Of a stretch of DNA of 64,000 nt, positions 1 to 12,157 are shown one piece after another (within the stretch, counting starts at the first letter, position 1; every line of letters begins with the position of its first letter). Origin of the DNA: Monocercomonoides exilis (lineage: Eukaryota; Preaxostyla; Oxymonadida; Polymastigidae); assembly GCA_001643675.2 (NCBI GenBank), contig LSRY02000009.1, positions 124,001 to 188,000 on the forward strand, read 5' to 3'. The translations under genes and the position numbers were made by a program. A model generated the notes under the pieces. The model saw only the letters and a program-made list of their open reading frames with translations, was not told where the DNA came from and searched no databases.

Positions 1-532
1 TGAACAACCATTGCAATGCAAAATAACTCATTTAAATCGATATTTCTTGCTTGAAATCAAAAATTAACATTATTTCTTTAGAAGAATGATTTTATAAAAG
101 CAGTTTCTTCATAATCAATAAAGGAATATGGGTTTTTATGTAAACACCAATCAATTGTTTAAAAGCAAGAAAAAAAAATATAGGAAAAAAGAAGAAAAAT
201 TCAAATAATTTCATATTTTGTTGAAATTTAAACATGAAAATGTTTTCAGACTTTGAACGAATTATATCAAAAATTTGAAAATTTGAAGTTTTTCAATTTT
301 GAAAAATTTTTTGTGTAACAGCATTGAAAAAGGAATTATTGCAAATAATTAATTAATCAATTGCCATTATTCAAAAGAACAAGTTTCTAAAAAAAGAAAA
401 GACTTTTCGCTTTTTATATTATTTTTGCGTTGCAATAAGAATTTCATTCATAAAAAAATTTGATTTGTTTCGAAAAGATTTAAAGAGAAAACAAAAAGAA
501 ATGGTATGATGATCAATTAATTTTTCTAAAAC
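1..532. other. AT-rich spacer, no gene seen
   Basis: Very AT-rich sequence with A and T runs. No conserved coding segment, RNA gene or repeat shared with the rest of the window was recognised. ATG codons at 506 and 509 are in frame with the next gene but are followed by TAA at 518 and 527. Confidence 0.6.
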
Positions 533-3500
533 GTGATTTTCTTGTTGATTAATTTATTTTATGTTTTTGTGGACAGTCACATGGATTACGTTTTCATGGA
601 TTCAAATTATTTTATTGAGAACAGTATAACCACTTTCAAGAAAGTGTCTGGCACAGTCTTTATTTCTGAAAAAGGCAATGATTCCCTTCAAGATTGTGGA
701 ACAGAAAAAAATCCATGTAAATCAATAGAAAAAGGAATTGAGCAACTAGGAGAAGGAATTGAAGAAAGAACAATTAAAATTATTGATTCTGTATCAATTC
801 CTTATGATATTTTGTTTTCCAAAGATTACATCTTAACTATGACAACAGATTCAGAACAAACATTAAGAAGAATCACTACATTTGATTTGAACGAACTGGC
901 TGAAAAAGGAAACTATCACATGACAAATGAAAAAACGTTGAAGCTGGAACATTTAACTTTTGATCTTGTTTCATTTAGAGTTAAAGAATCACCATTGAAA
1001 TTAAATTTTGAAGAATCTTCTATTATCCTTTCGAAAGGCATTAATGGAGATTTGACAATTAGCGATTGCAACATACATTATAAAAAATGGACTGATGAAT
1101 ATGCCCCTTTTTCTTTATTGAGAATTACAGAAGGAAAAGTTACAATTGACGTGCTTGACTGGGACTTTTCATACGTTTACTATCTTTCTGGCATGACTAT
1201 TCTTCATGTGTCCGAAGGCGTTGAAATACAAAAGCTTAAAGACTTTAATATTCAGAAAACAAAACTTCAAAATGGATGCGCTCTGGAACTTCTTTCATCA
1301 TTCACGTTAGAAGGATGTAATTTTTAATTTCTAGCCAGAAATTCAACAAAACCAAATTTACTGGAAGTAAATAGCGGGGCAGACAAAAAAATTGTAGTTA
1401 CTATCTCAAGGTGTACCATTTCTGAAATTGAAGCACGTATTGCACAAAAAGGAGGCTGCTTTTACTTTGAGATTCTACACACAGAAAGCGAATTAAACAT
1501 TTTGAATACAATATTCAATTCTGCAGAAGCTTATCGAGGAGGAGCGATTATGATTGGTGCAACTAGAGGGAAAGTGAAATTGGAGAATGTGTATTTTAAC
1601 AGATGTTTAGGCTTTCTGGAAGGAGGCGGACTTTTTATTTATGACCTTTCACAGATGGCAAAGTTTGAGTGCACCAACGTGTCATTTGAAAAGTGCATTT
1701 CAACAAGGAGTGGCGGAATGGAAATTATTCTGGGGAAAGAAGAGATCAAAGGAGATGGAATCTTTTTTAAGAACTGCCACTTCGATAAAAATGCGGCCAA
1801 TGAAGGCGGGAAAGATGTGACGATCAAATGTGAAGGGAATACGGAAATAACTCAGTCGCCTTTTGATGCATCTTCATTCAGCACTTCCGGAGAAAATCGA
1901 GTGTGCATGATAAAAAGTGATGGAACAACAATAATCCACGATTATTGGCTAGGCGCAAGTTCGTTGGAAGTCGTTGTTGATGCAGAAAATGGGGAGAACA
2001 GCGCGGAATGCGGTAGGCCTCAGCAAGTACCGTGCAAAACGATTAAAAAGGCAATCGAAAACTGCAATTGTGGAATTCCTTTTGTTGTGACCGTTATGGA
2101 CAAATGCAGCGAATACGATACAGAGCCAATAATTATCGAAGGGCGTAATATATTTTTATCGCAAAAAGGCAATGGATACATCAGATTCATCACTGCTTTG
2201 GACGAGTTGAAAGTATTCGATGGCTGTGCTGTGTTTAATGTGCAAAAAGACGCATATTTTAAGCTGCACCAAGCGGAACTAAAAGTGAATTCATCACGAA
2301 GGAGTGGCAGAGACAATGGGCTCATCCTTTGCGATGGAACGGACTCTGAAATGCATTTCATTTTTGTGGATTTCAGCGTAATAGGCAATCAGCAGTCTCT
2401 GAACTGCGTGCTGATAGAGTGCAAGTCTGGAATCTTAGAAATGCAGAATTGCAACATTGAAGACACCAAATCTACTTGTGCACTTTTGCTTGTGGAATCA
2501 TCAGATAAAGTTAGGTTCCAGAGTTCATGTTTTGCGAGACTCACTACCACAAGCAAGATTCAATCTGCTGTCACCATGTTGAGTGGATGTCGTTCGATCT
2601 TCTGTAACAATGTGAATTTATTACATTGCTCGTCAGTTGAGCACAAAATTGGCGGGGCATTTTACTTAGAGATTGGGGATAGTAGAAATGTCATTCAACT
2701 TGTAGACTTGTACTTCCGCAATTGTTCGTGCAAAAGTTCTCAGACAGTTGCGGATGGGAGCATGTCAATGCATAATGAAGAGTCAGAAGGAGGAGCAATG
2801 TTCATCCGAGCTGCTGATGAAGTGACAGAGTTGGTGCCACTTTGCTTATGCGACGTTGGATTTGAGAACTGCAGTGCTGACAAAGGACAGTACATTTTCA
2901 TTTCGGTTCCAGTTGGGCGGGAGCAGATAGGCGATGATACGTTCCTATTTGAGATGAGCGAAATTTACGACAAGGAGAATTTAATACTTATGGAAGACAG
3001 AAAAGATGGAGAAGAGAAAGTTGTTGATCTACTGACCGATGAAATAAATAGATTACCATATCATTCAGATCATCTTTATATCGGAGGTGACGAATCCAGT
3101 AAAGACAAAGAATGTGGAGGAAGAGAAATGCCATGCAACACAGTCAATACAGCCTTTTATCACGGATATGAAACAACATACATTTATATGCATATCATCG
3201 GAAGAGTTTGTGTAGACGAGCCATTCTTTTCCAACAAAACAGTAAAATTTTCATCATCATCATCATTTCCACCTTCTTCTCCCTCTTCCTCTTCCTCCTC
3301 AACAATAGAACGTGATCAAGGAACATTTCACATTGGAACAAATATGAAAGCCGGAGGACAAAATGCTGTGTTTGAGGCGATCCATGGTTCTTTGTATTTT
3401 GAGCACATTGACTTTGAATAACCTGATGCCATCGAAGGAGATGAACTGGACCTGATTTGCACAAATACTGTGATTGAAATAGCTAATGCAGCGTTCAGGC

Positions 3501-4603
3501 CCTGGTACACTGGATTGAAGGGAGAAAATGTGAGGGGTGGAGAAGGAAAGCAGCTTCCATACAAACTGATTGCTGCAACCGGAGACTGTAGCATTTTGCA
3601 AACAGTTATTTATGGAAGAAACGGAAACACCACAAGAAATGCAATGAGCCAGATCAGACAAACAGATAAGAACAATTTCTTTTTTAAAAAGGAAGAATTA
3701 GACTTTAAATTTAGAGCAGTGGATAAGACGGGCGAAAATGACAATCCTTTGTGTTTATGGGAGTCTGGGCTTGTTTGCGTGAATTTTTACGCAACCATAA
3801 ATGACAGCTCCTTTATTAACATCGGAGAAGGCGCTTTTTTCTCACATTCTATTTCCTCATTGAAAATAAACAACTGCAGCTTTATGAACAACCATCCAAT
3901 TGATACAGACTTTGAGAAATATCCTTCTTTAAGAAATAACATTCGGGTGTGCGATGGGTATGAAATTCACAACGTTCATGTGAATTCTTTGGCACCAGGA
4001 AGCGATGGTTTGGAAGGCAGGCTATTTGGGATGCTTTTGAACAGAAAAGCCGATGGAGCAGCTGTCGAGAACATGGACTCATATTTCTTTTCGCCTATTT
4101 TAAAGAATATAACAATGAAAAAAGAAAAGTCGAGAAATGTGATTGAACTGCCAAGCAATGAAAGGAGCGAGCAAGATGCTGAAGCAGTTGTGCATGGATC
4201 ATATCTGTTTCCCTGTGGATTGACATTAGAGGCATTAAAAATAAGAGCAGAGCAGGAACGAAGATGGACAGTTTGTCCAGTTTCTGAGTATGTGAGCGAG
4301 ACAGAAATGAAAGTGAATATTCCTCTGTCGCTGCTTGATGAAGACGAGTATGCTTCTGTTGTGTGTCGATTATCATATTCGAGTGGGGTGATTGACGGAG
4401 AGAACAGACACACAGCAAATGTGGTTTTGGTGAAACAGAAAAAAACTGTCCCAAAGAAATTGACAACCACACAGCTTGTGGCAATCATTCTTTCTTCAAG
4501 CATTTTTGCTGTTGTCGTCGTTGTTGTGGTGATTGCTATTGCTGTTTATGTATTGAGAAACAAGAGGAGGAGGATGTATAACAATTTCAAAGATTCAAAT
4601 TAG
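533..4603 (+). pseudogene. Pmp-like beta-helix surface protein with in-frame stops
   Basis: One reading frame encodes a type I membrane protein of about 1350 residues, interrupted by TAA at 1325-1327 and TAA at 3419-3421 and free of frameshifts. Coding character continues directly through both stops. The start is also damaged. A good signal peptide (IFLLINLFYVFVDS) begins at a GTG at 533, and the upstream in-frame ATGs at 506/509 are cut off by TAA at 518 and 527. Three modules of the pattern G.D...CG....PC.TI..A are visible (about 660-750, 1975-2070, 3080-3160), with GGA/GGG and C.F.N motifs typical of parallel beta-helix Pmp-like repeats. A Ser run lies at 3250-3300. Near the C-terminus is a transmembrane helix rich in Val (about 4475-4555), then a basic tail of about 15 residues with no kinase. 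AATAAA occurs at 4671. The paralogue at 25566-34526 is intact, so this copy is probably a recent pseudogene. Stop readthrough is the alternative. Confidence 0.72.
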
Positions 4604-5073
4604 AAAGGCTTAATATAACAATGCAGATATAAAGGAAAAGATATGAGATATATCAATTTTTATGTGTGAAAATAAAAATCGAAACAAAATTTAGAGTGAA
4701 TAATTCTGTTATTTCCAATATTGTGGAAAACGTTTATTTCTTTAAAGAGATTATTTTAAGTTTCATCAGATATATGTATAATAATTAAACATGTTTATTG
4801 CTTCTTGCTTATTAATTATTAATTTTTTCCAATGATTTTGAATCTTTTTTATTTCTATTGTTTTTTTTTTTTTTAAAATAATTTCTAATATTTTTTTGTC
4901 TTTTTTAACATTTGTTTGGAATGATCTACTGTTTACAAAATTGCAATATTTATTTATTATCTTGTTATTTGTCAAGAGATTAAATGAAATTATTTTTCAA
5001 AAATTACTTGTTAACAATTGTTATTTAGGTTAAAGATCATTAAAATACAAAATTTGACATAAAACTTCGTTGG
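4604..5073. other. AT-rich spacer
   Basis: Spacer between the Pmp-like pseudogene and MSH6. It holds a likely polyadenylation signal, AATAAA at 4671-4676, 68 bp after the preceding stop, and a T run near 4860. Nothing else was recognised. Confidence 0.6.
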
Positions 5074-8000
5074 ATGAGCCAGTTTAAAGCAAGTGGAACA
5101 GACAATGATGTAACACCATATACACAAAATGATTCATCATCATTATTTTTTACACAAAAAATTCGAGATGAAGGAGAAAGAGAAGGATCTTTATTTGAAA
5201 GTAAAGGATCACTTTATCAACGAATTCATGGGACACCTAAAAGATTATCACAACAAAGCAGTCAAAAGATAACAAGCCCACACAGAATGATACAGACAAC
5301 ACTTAATTTTAGCAAAAGCGCATCAATTAATATTCCAAAACATTCTTCACAGCCGATGTCAAATGAACAGAAAACCGAAAACGAAATTGAAGATAATGAT
5401 TTGGATTTTGTGAGTGAATCTGTTGGATCTGCTGTTGAATTTCATTCTAATCCAGCAAATCAATCACAATCTTTTAGTGATGTAACTATTGGTAAAAGAT
5501 ATGATCCATCAACAGCAATAAAATCACCTCCACGCTCACCGTTAATGCTTCTCGGGTTTGATATGGAGAAGCTAGAAAGCTTTACTCTCTTTGATTACTT
5601 TTCTTTTTCACAAAAATATAAAATTTTAATATTAACGAAAATTTCATTGAAAATGAACTTAATTTTTATTTTATTCGTATAACATTTTACACATTATTGA
5701 CTTATTTTTGACATTCATATTTCCTTTCTTTTCTAACAGAAAACTCGGAGAGAAGAAGAGATCACTTTGTGATTTAACTCCACCAAGCTCTCCTCCTTTA
5801 ACGAAAATAAATCCTACGCAACAAGCAAGCCCATCTTTGTTCAGCCAAATGCAAATGTCTCGTACAGAATCGCCATTTCAACAGCAAAGCGTTATTGCCC
5901 CCAACGCGATGACAGGCCAATTAGAGGAGAAATCAGTGAATCCTCAACCCGATTCACCAGCTGCTGCTGGAGCATTTTCTTCACTCGCGTCTCCAGTCAG
6001 CATGCTGAGCGAGTTTGCATCTCAGCAGAGGCAAAAAACAGAGCCCTCTCAAACAACTCTGTCACAGCGGCAGCTCTCGCCTTCATCTGCCACTTTGTCA
6101 ATGAGCACTACAACACCAACACAAAGCAGCTCATTCAGCATGTCACAGAAGCGCATACTTTCACCAACGCCTCTGTCGCAGTCAAAGATACCATCGCCTT
6201 CATCACCGTCATTTATCCCACCCACACTTATGTCTCAGACACAATCACAGGCACACTCTCAAATACATTCTCAACCACAATCCCAATTTCAATCACAGAA
6301 AAGAACAATTTCCCAAACACAGCCGCAAACACAGCAGCTGTCTCAGCCACGAGTGAAATCTCCTTCTCTTTCTCTCTCGCCTTCCCCTTCACCATTGCCA
6401 TCATCCCCGTCATTATCTTATTCTTCTTCTTCATCTTCATCTTCTTCTTCATCATCCAATAAAACAAATGTTCAGCGTTATCAATGGTTGGAGCCACCGT
6501 GTGACAAGCACAGACGCCCGCCCACCGATCCAGACTATGATGCCTCTTCTCTCTACATCCCACCCGCCGCCTTTTTGGAGCTGACGAAGTTTGAGCAGCA
6601 GTACTGGGCAATCAAAATGAACCGATTTGACCACGTTTTGTTCTTCCAAAAGGGCAAGTTCTTTGAAGTGTATGAGATGGATGCAGAGATTGCGAGGAAA
6701 GAGCTTGACCTGAAGATGACAGAAAGAGTGAACATGAAGATGTGCGGGGTGCCTGAAGCGAAGTTTGCAGAGTGGGCGAAGAAGCTGCTGATGTTGGGGT
6801 ACAAAGTGGCGCGTGTGGATGAGATTGGGAAGGACTCAGACGAAGACACAGGAGTGGACAAGCAGAAGATGACATTTGGAGACGAAGAGGAGGAAGAGGA
6901 AGAAGAAAGAAGAAGAAAAGAAAGAGAAGGAAAGGCTTCTGCTGGTGGGAAAGGGAAGCTGGAGATGCTGATGGACGAGAGGGTAAGGCAGATGTCGAAC
7001 ATGGGGCAGAGCAAGACACCTCTTCCGAGTGACATCCAAAGAAGAGAGCTGACACAGGTGTACACACGAGGCACACTGATTGACCCTGATCTGATGGATG
7101 ATGACAATGTGGGGTATTTGATATGCATCTGCGAGGGAGAGCCAAGAAGAACAGAGAAGAAGGAATTCTTCAGGTAATAATTACATTTATTTGGTATTAT
7201 TAAACATTTTTATTTTGTTTATTTATTCTTTCTCTCTTTTTTTCCTCCTTCTTTCTCATTTAACCAAAAGTTATTCGCAACAATCCAACGAGAAGCAGCC
7301 ACCACGCCATCTTCTGTCATCAACAGCCACGTCTTTTGGGGTGTGTCTGTTGGATGCCTCTTCATCCACCTTTTTTGTGGGCGAAATCGACGACGACTCA
7401 ACTTTGACGGCACTTTCGTCACTTTTGGCAATAAACACCCCAAAAGAGGCTGTGCTAAGATACTCAACTGACGGGTGTGACGAATATTATCATTATTTTA
7501 TTTTATTTATTGTATTTCTCATTATGTCATTATAATTCTTTTTATATTTTCTTCTCCCACCTCTTCTTCTTCATCTTATTCCTCTTCCTCATCATCATCA
7601 CCAGCACCACCACCATCGAAGCAGCCCGTAGTTATTCCAAACAGACCTTTTCTGAGCGCAACAGATCTTCTTCTTCATCTTCCTCACACAAAAGAGTTGT
7701 GTGTCTGACTGTCAGCGTGATGAAGCAGCTGCTAACAGAAAACGCGACAATCACCACAAAAGACAACGAATACTTCAGTGCGAGCAAAGGCGCCCTGTTT
7801 GTGAGGAAGCTGATGGAGAAGCTGAGGGAAAGAAGACAGGAAAGAGAGCAGAAGAGGAAAGAAGAGAAGGAGAAGAGCCAGCTTTTGGGGGGTATTGACG
7901 AGAAGATGAGGGAGAAGATGGAAGAAGAGAGGAGGTGGGAGGAAATGAGCAGAAGGAGAATTAACAGCGGCAGATCTGAAGACAGTCCTTTGGCTGCATT

Positions 8001-11000
8001 GGGAGAAGAGGAAGAGGAACAGTCACTCAATTACTTCTCTTCTCTTCTGGCTGAATTTGAGAATATTACAAACAACAGAAACAACTCGTCATTCTCTTCT
8101 TTCTCTTCTCCTTCTTCTCCTTCTTCTTCACTTGCCTTGTGTGCACTGGGTGGCTGTTTGCAATACATTCGTGATGAATGTGTGTCTCATCTGATTATGC
8201 CATCTGCTGAACTCTTCCCTCTTTCCTCTCTCTTTCTCATCCACAACAACTCATTCATGTTCATCGATGCACCAACAATGAACAACTTGGAGATTTTTGC
8301 TGCTGGACAAGCAAAAAGATACTCTGTTGGATCAAGATCATCATCATCGTCATCATCATCATCTTCTTCTTCCTCTTCCTCCACTTCGATGACATCCTAT
8401 TCACAACAATCCTCCCCTCCTCCCTCATTTCAGTCCTCTTCCTCATCATCTTCTTCCTCATCCTCTTCCTCTTCCTCCACATCCTCACCCACCACACTCT
8501 GGTCTCTTCTCAATCGCACCTATCTTCCCTGTGGCCGGCGTCTCCTGCACCACTGGGTATGCCATCCTCTTTCCTCACTGAAGATGATCAGCGAAAGACA
8601 AAGTGCTGTGTTTGCATTTATGAGTGACTCATCGGCAAAGGTGTTGATAGAAGACATGCTGAAGAGTCTGAGCGGGAGCAGAAGTGGAGAGAAGGAGAGG
8701 AAGACGAGAATAAGAGGAAGGAAGGATGACAGAGAAGATGACTATGAGGAAGGATATGAGGAAGATGAAGAAGAGGAAAGAGAAAGAGAAAGAGAAAGAA
8801 GAAGAAGAGATGAACTGTCTTCGTTTATTGCACTGAAGCCGAATGTTGATGGAGAAAGGATAGTTTTGAGGCTTCGTGTGGCTGTGAAGGGAGTGAAAGA
8901 GGAAGTGATGAGGAGGAAGAAGGAAGTGGCAAGCGAGCAGAAGAAGAGGAAAGACATGTACGGAGATGATTATGAGAGAAGCAGAGGATTTGACGATGAA
9001 GATGATGAAGAATACAATAATAACAACAACAATGAAGGAGAAGAATTCGATTCAGAAAAGTTTTTGAGAGACGAAGATGGATTGGAAGGAGGTGAAGGAG
9101 GAGGAGGAGAAGGAGAAAAAGCAGAAGGAAACTCATCAAACACACAACAATCGAAAATAGCGCAGAAGAAGAAGAGATTCGATCCCGACAGCATTCCACG
9201 TCCGACGAAGAGGGAGGTTGAGTTGCTGTCTTCGGTGACATCACACGGCGGAGGAGTGAAATTAGACAACTTTCTGTATGTTCTGAGGCAGCTGAGAATA
9301 ATTGTGGACACGGTGAATAGCAGGACAGTGAAAGGATGGGTGGAGAGAGGGAGAGAAAGAGCGAAGAGGAAGATGATGAAGAAGAGGCAGGCGGAAGAAA
9401 GAAAGAAGAAAGAGAAAGAGGAGAGAGAGAAGAGGAAGGCAGAAAAAGCAGAAAAAGCAGAGAAGCTGAGATATTCGATGGACATTGTTGACAGCAAAAT
9501 GGATATGACAGAGCTAAATGAACTGATCAATTCAGCAGACAAAGAAAGAGAAGGAAATTTGGCAGAAGATGAAGACGACAATGAAGAAGATGAAGATGAA
9601 GAAGGAGTGTGTGAAGGATTGGATGATTTCGATGAGGATGACAATGATGCTGTTGAAAGCTGTGATTCAGCGAGGCTGAGGCAATTGCTGACAGTCGAAG
9701 GGAAAATGCCAGAAGTAGACACTTCATTCACTTCAAAGCCGTCTCAATCTTCTTCTTCTTCTTCTTCTTCATTTTCTTCCTCTTCTTATTCAAATTCCTC
9801 TTCATACTTCTCTTCTTCTTCTTCTTCTTTGATTTCACCACCACCATCACAATCAATATCATCATCATCATCATCATCTTCTCCTTCTTCTCTGCCATCT
9901 CATTCAGACTCAATCGTCTTTGCCAATTATGGTCTCTTCCCAAACATCAATGACATCCTCACCTTCTTTGAGAATGCATTCGATCTATCTGCTTCATCTT
10001 CCTCTTCTTCTTCCTCTTCTTCCTCCTCTTCTTCTTCTGTTTCCAGTGCTGCCTCTTCGTTCCTCCTCCGCCCAACTCTTCTGATGTCCCGAGTGAACCA
10101 AGAAGGCAAACGAGGGAAAAGAGAGCTGATGGGCACATCTTCTTCATCAATCGCCACTCCGTCGCGTGGCACAGACAAAAGCTACGACAAAATCTGCGAC
10201 GAAATCGATGCTCTTCTGAAGGCGCTGACAGATCACGTGGCAGAAGCGAAGAACTTGCTGGGCGGGCCAAAGGTGTCGACGCATCTTTTGTCGAAGATTT
10301 CGATGAAGACACTCGGAAACAGCCCGTTTCAGCTGGAGATTCCAGTCGAGCTGACAGAAACAGACAAGTTTGTGGCGAACTGCGGCAGCTGGGACCTGAT
10401 GTCGCAGACAAAAGACGTGCACCGCTATTGGACGCCGAAGATAAAGAAGATTATTCCGCGGCTGACAGAGCTGATCATCGAGAAGGAGTCGAAGTGCAGA
10501 CTGTTTGCATCGCAGATAGAGATTATGTTCTGTTCGTATTCGCATTTGTGGCTGAGGGCGTTTCGAATAGCGAGTGAAATAGACTCGCTCCTGTCACTCG
10601 CAAAGGCGTCTCTCTCATTCGACGGATGCCTGCCAAAAGTGCTGAAACACAACACATTGAAATATGATGGTGTCATTTCTGATTATTTCTTTATAATTTT
10701 AATTTAATTTAATTTTATTTATTTTAATATTTCCTTTTTAGGCTCTTTGTTTTCTTCATCACCCACCCCATCTACCACTCCATCCTCCTCTTTCTCTCCT
10801 TCATCCACACCTCCTCTTTCTCAAAATACTGTTTCTTCACCTTCACCTTCCTCATCTTCTTCTCCATCATCATCTCCTTCTTCTCAATATCATCCTCTTC
10901 CCATGTTCGAAGCCAAACAGCTAAGACACCCTTGTTTAGCAGCAGGCTCAACAGTGTCTCTTCTGAATGCACTCGAAATTGGGTTGAAGGCGAAAATGAG

Positions 11001-12054
11001 GCAGAGACGAAGGCAGATGGGCGATGCATACAAAAACAGCAGCTCTTCTGAGCTGTCCAATTTGTCCTCACAGCCAACCACGTGCATCCCCAACGACGTG
11101 TCTATTGGAGGCATCTCGCCCTCCCTCCTCCTTCTGACAGGGCCAAACATGGGCGGCAAGTCTGTTCTGCTGAAGACGTGTGGCCTTTGTGTGATACTTG
11201 CTCATATTGGCTGTGCTGTGCCTGCTGCGGAGTGTCAGATGACGCTGTGTGACAGACTGTTCGTGAGAGCAGGTGCATCTGACAGGATTGTTGCTGGTGA
11301 GTCCACTCTGTTTGTGGAAATGGCAGAAACAGCGCAGATGCTGACGAATGCGACGGAGAGGTCGTTTGTAGTGCTGGATGAGCTGGGCAGAGGGACAGCC
11401 ACACACGACGGGGCAGCGATTGCCTCAGCTGTGATGAGGGATGTGACACAGAGGATTAAGTGCAGGGCAATTGTGGCAACACACCACCACTCGCTCACAG
11501 TTGACATGGCAGACTCGCCAGACGTGCAGATGTGCTACATGATGACACGCTTTGACACGAGGAGGGAGGAAGCATACGGAAGAGACGATTCAGACAACAA
11601 TCAGTCATCACCCACAGATGTCATCTTCTTGTACCAGTGCATTTCGGGTGTGTGCCCTCGCTCGTTTGGGATGAACGTGGCCAGACTGGCGGGTCTGCCG
11701 CTGTCAGTGGTCGACAGGGCAAATGAGATATCGAGGCATCTGGAGTCTTCGGATAAACAGAACTTCTTCTCTTCTTCCACTGCGAGAAAGCTGATTGATA
11801 ACTCAATGAGATCACAAACAGGCTTGTTTGATAGCAAATCAGGGGATCAGAAGCAGGTAGATGTGTCTCAATTGTCTGCAACAGCTGTCTCTATTTTCTC
11901 AAGAGTGAAAAATCTACAAAGGAAAATTGCAATTCTTCAAAGAAGAAAGAAAAATAGGGAAACTGAAGCAATGCTTGCTGAATGTGGAGAAGAATTGAAG
12001 GCTTTGGTGCAATTAGCAAAGGAAGTTAAATCGGGAACCGCTTCAATTTTTTAA
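5074..12054 (+). CDS. MSH6: DNA mismatch repair protein MSH6 (MutS family), five exons
   Basis: MSH6 pairs with MSH2 to form MutS-alpha, which binds base mismatches and small loops and triggers nuclear mismatch repair. Reconstructed exons are 5074-5555, 5740-7173, 7271-7474, 7605-10669 and 10742-12054, giving about 2165 residues. All phases agree; the exon 4 acceptor could instead be at 7631. The MutS I domain carries the mismatch-wedge motif GKFFEVYE (about residue 465, the Phe-x-Glu site), preceded by an MSH6-type YDASSLYIPP. The MutS V ATPase has Walker A TGPNMGGKS (about 1860), Walker B and signature VVLDELGRGTATHDG, and a histidine-rich ATHHH switch. The protein is much longer than usual MSH6 (about 1000-1400). 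The excess is Ser, Glu/Arg and Asp/Glu low complexity in the N-terminal region and inside the core/lever domains. A weak PIP-like QTTLNF lies near residue 75. The stop is TAA, 103 bp before the kinesin ATG. Confidence 0.93.
8328..10045 (+). repeat. Pyrimidine triplet tracts inside MSH6 exon 4
   Basis: Stretches of TCA/TCT/TCC repeats encode poly-Ser at about 8328-8490, 9750-9895 and 9988-10040. Purine-rich stretches between them encode poly-Glu/Arg/Lys, for example 8740-8810 and 9340-9460. They interrupt the conserved MutS core, and the strand asymmetry produces long spurious antisense frames. Confidence 0.85.
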
Positions 12055-12157
12055 GAATGTTATTTATGTATTTCTATTTCTATTTTTTAATTTTTTCCAA
12101 AAAATTTTGTAATATCTTTCGATCAAACTTACCGCATTTCTAAATTGGTTCGTTTTT

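Noticed and set aside
481-590. A 5' intron in the first Pmp-like gene (GTATGA at 504, acceptor GGACAG near 586)
   Set aside because: The upstream exon in the required phase meets a stop at 481 and has no ATG, whereas the signal peptide is encoded inside the would-be intron.
533-4603. Genetic code with TAA/TAG as Gln, as in Streblomastix
   Set aside because: MSH6 and the kinesin end at TAA at natural protein ends (the kinesin right after a CaaX box), their exons contain no internal TAA/TAG, and the intact Pmp gene ends at TAG. The receptor gene is also broken by TGA, which such a code would not repair.
6553-10411. Many antisense frames across MSH6 rich in Ser, Arg or Met/Lys
   Set aside because: They arise from triplet repeats read on the other strand. 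The sense strand carries a conserved five-exon protein.
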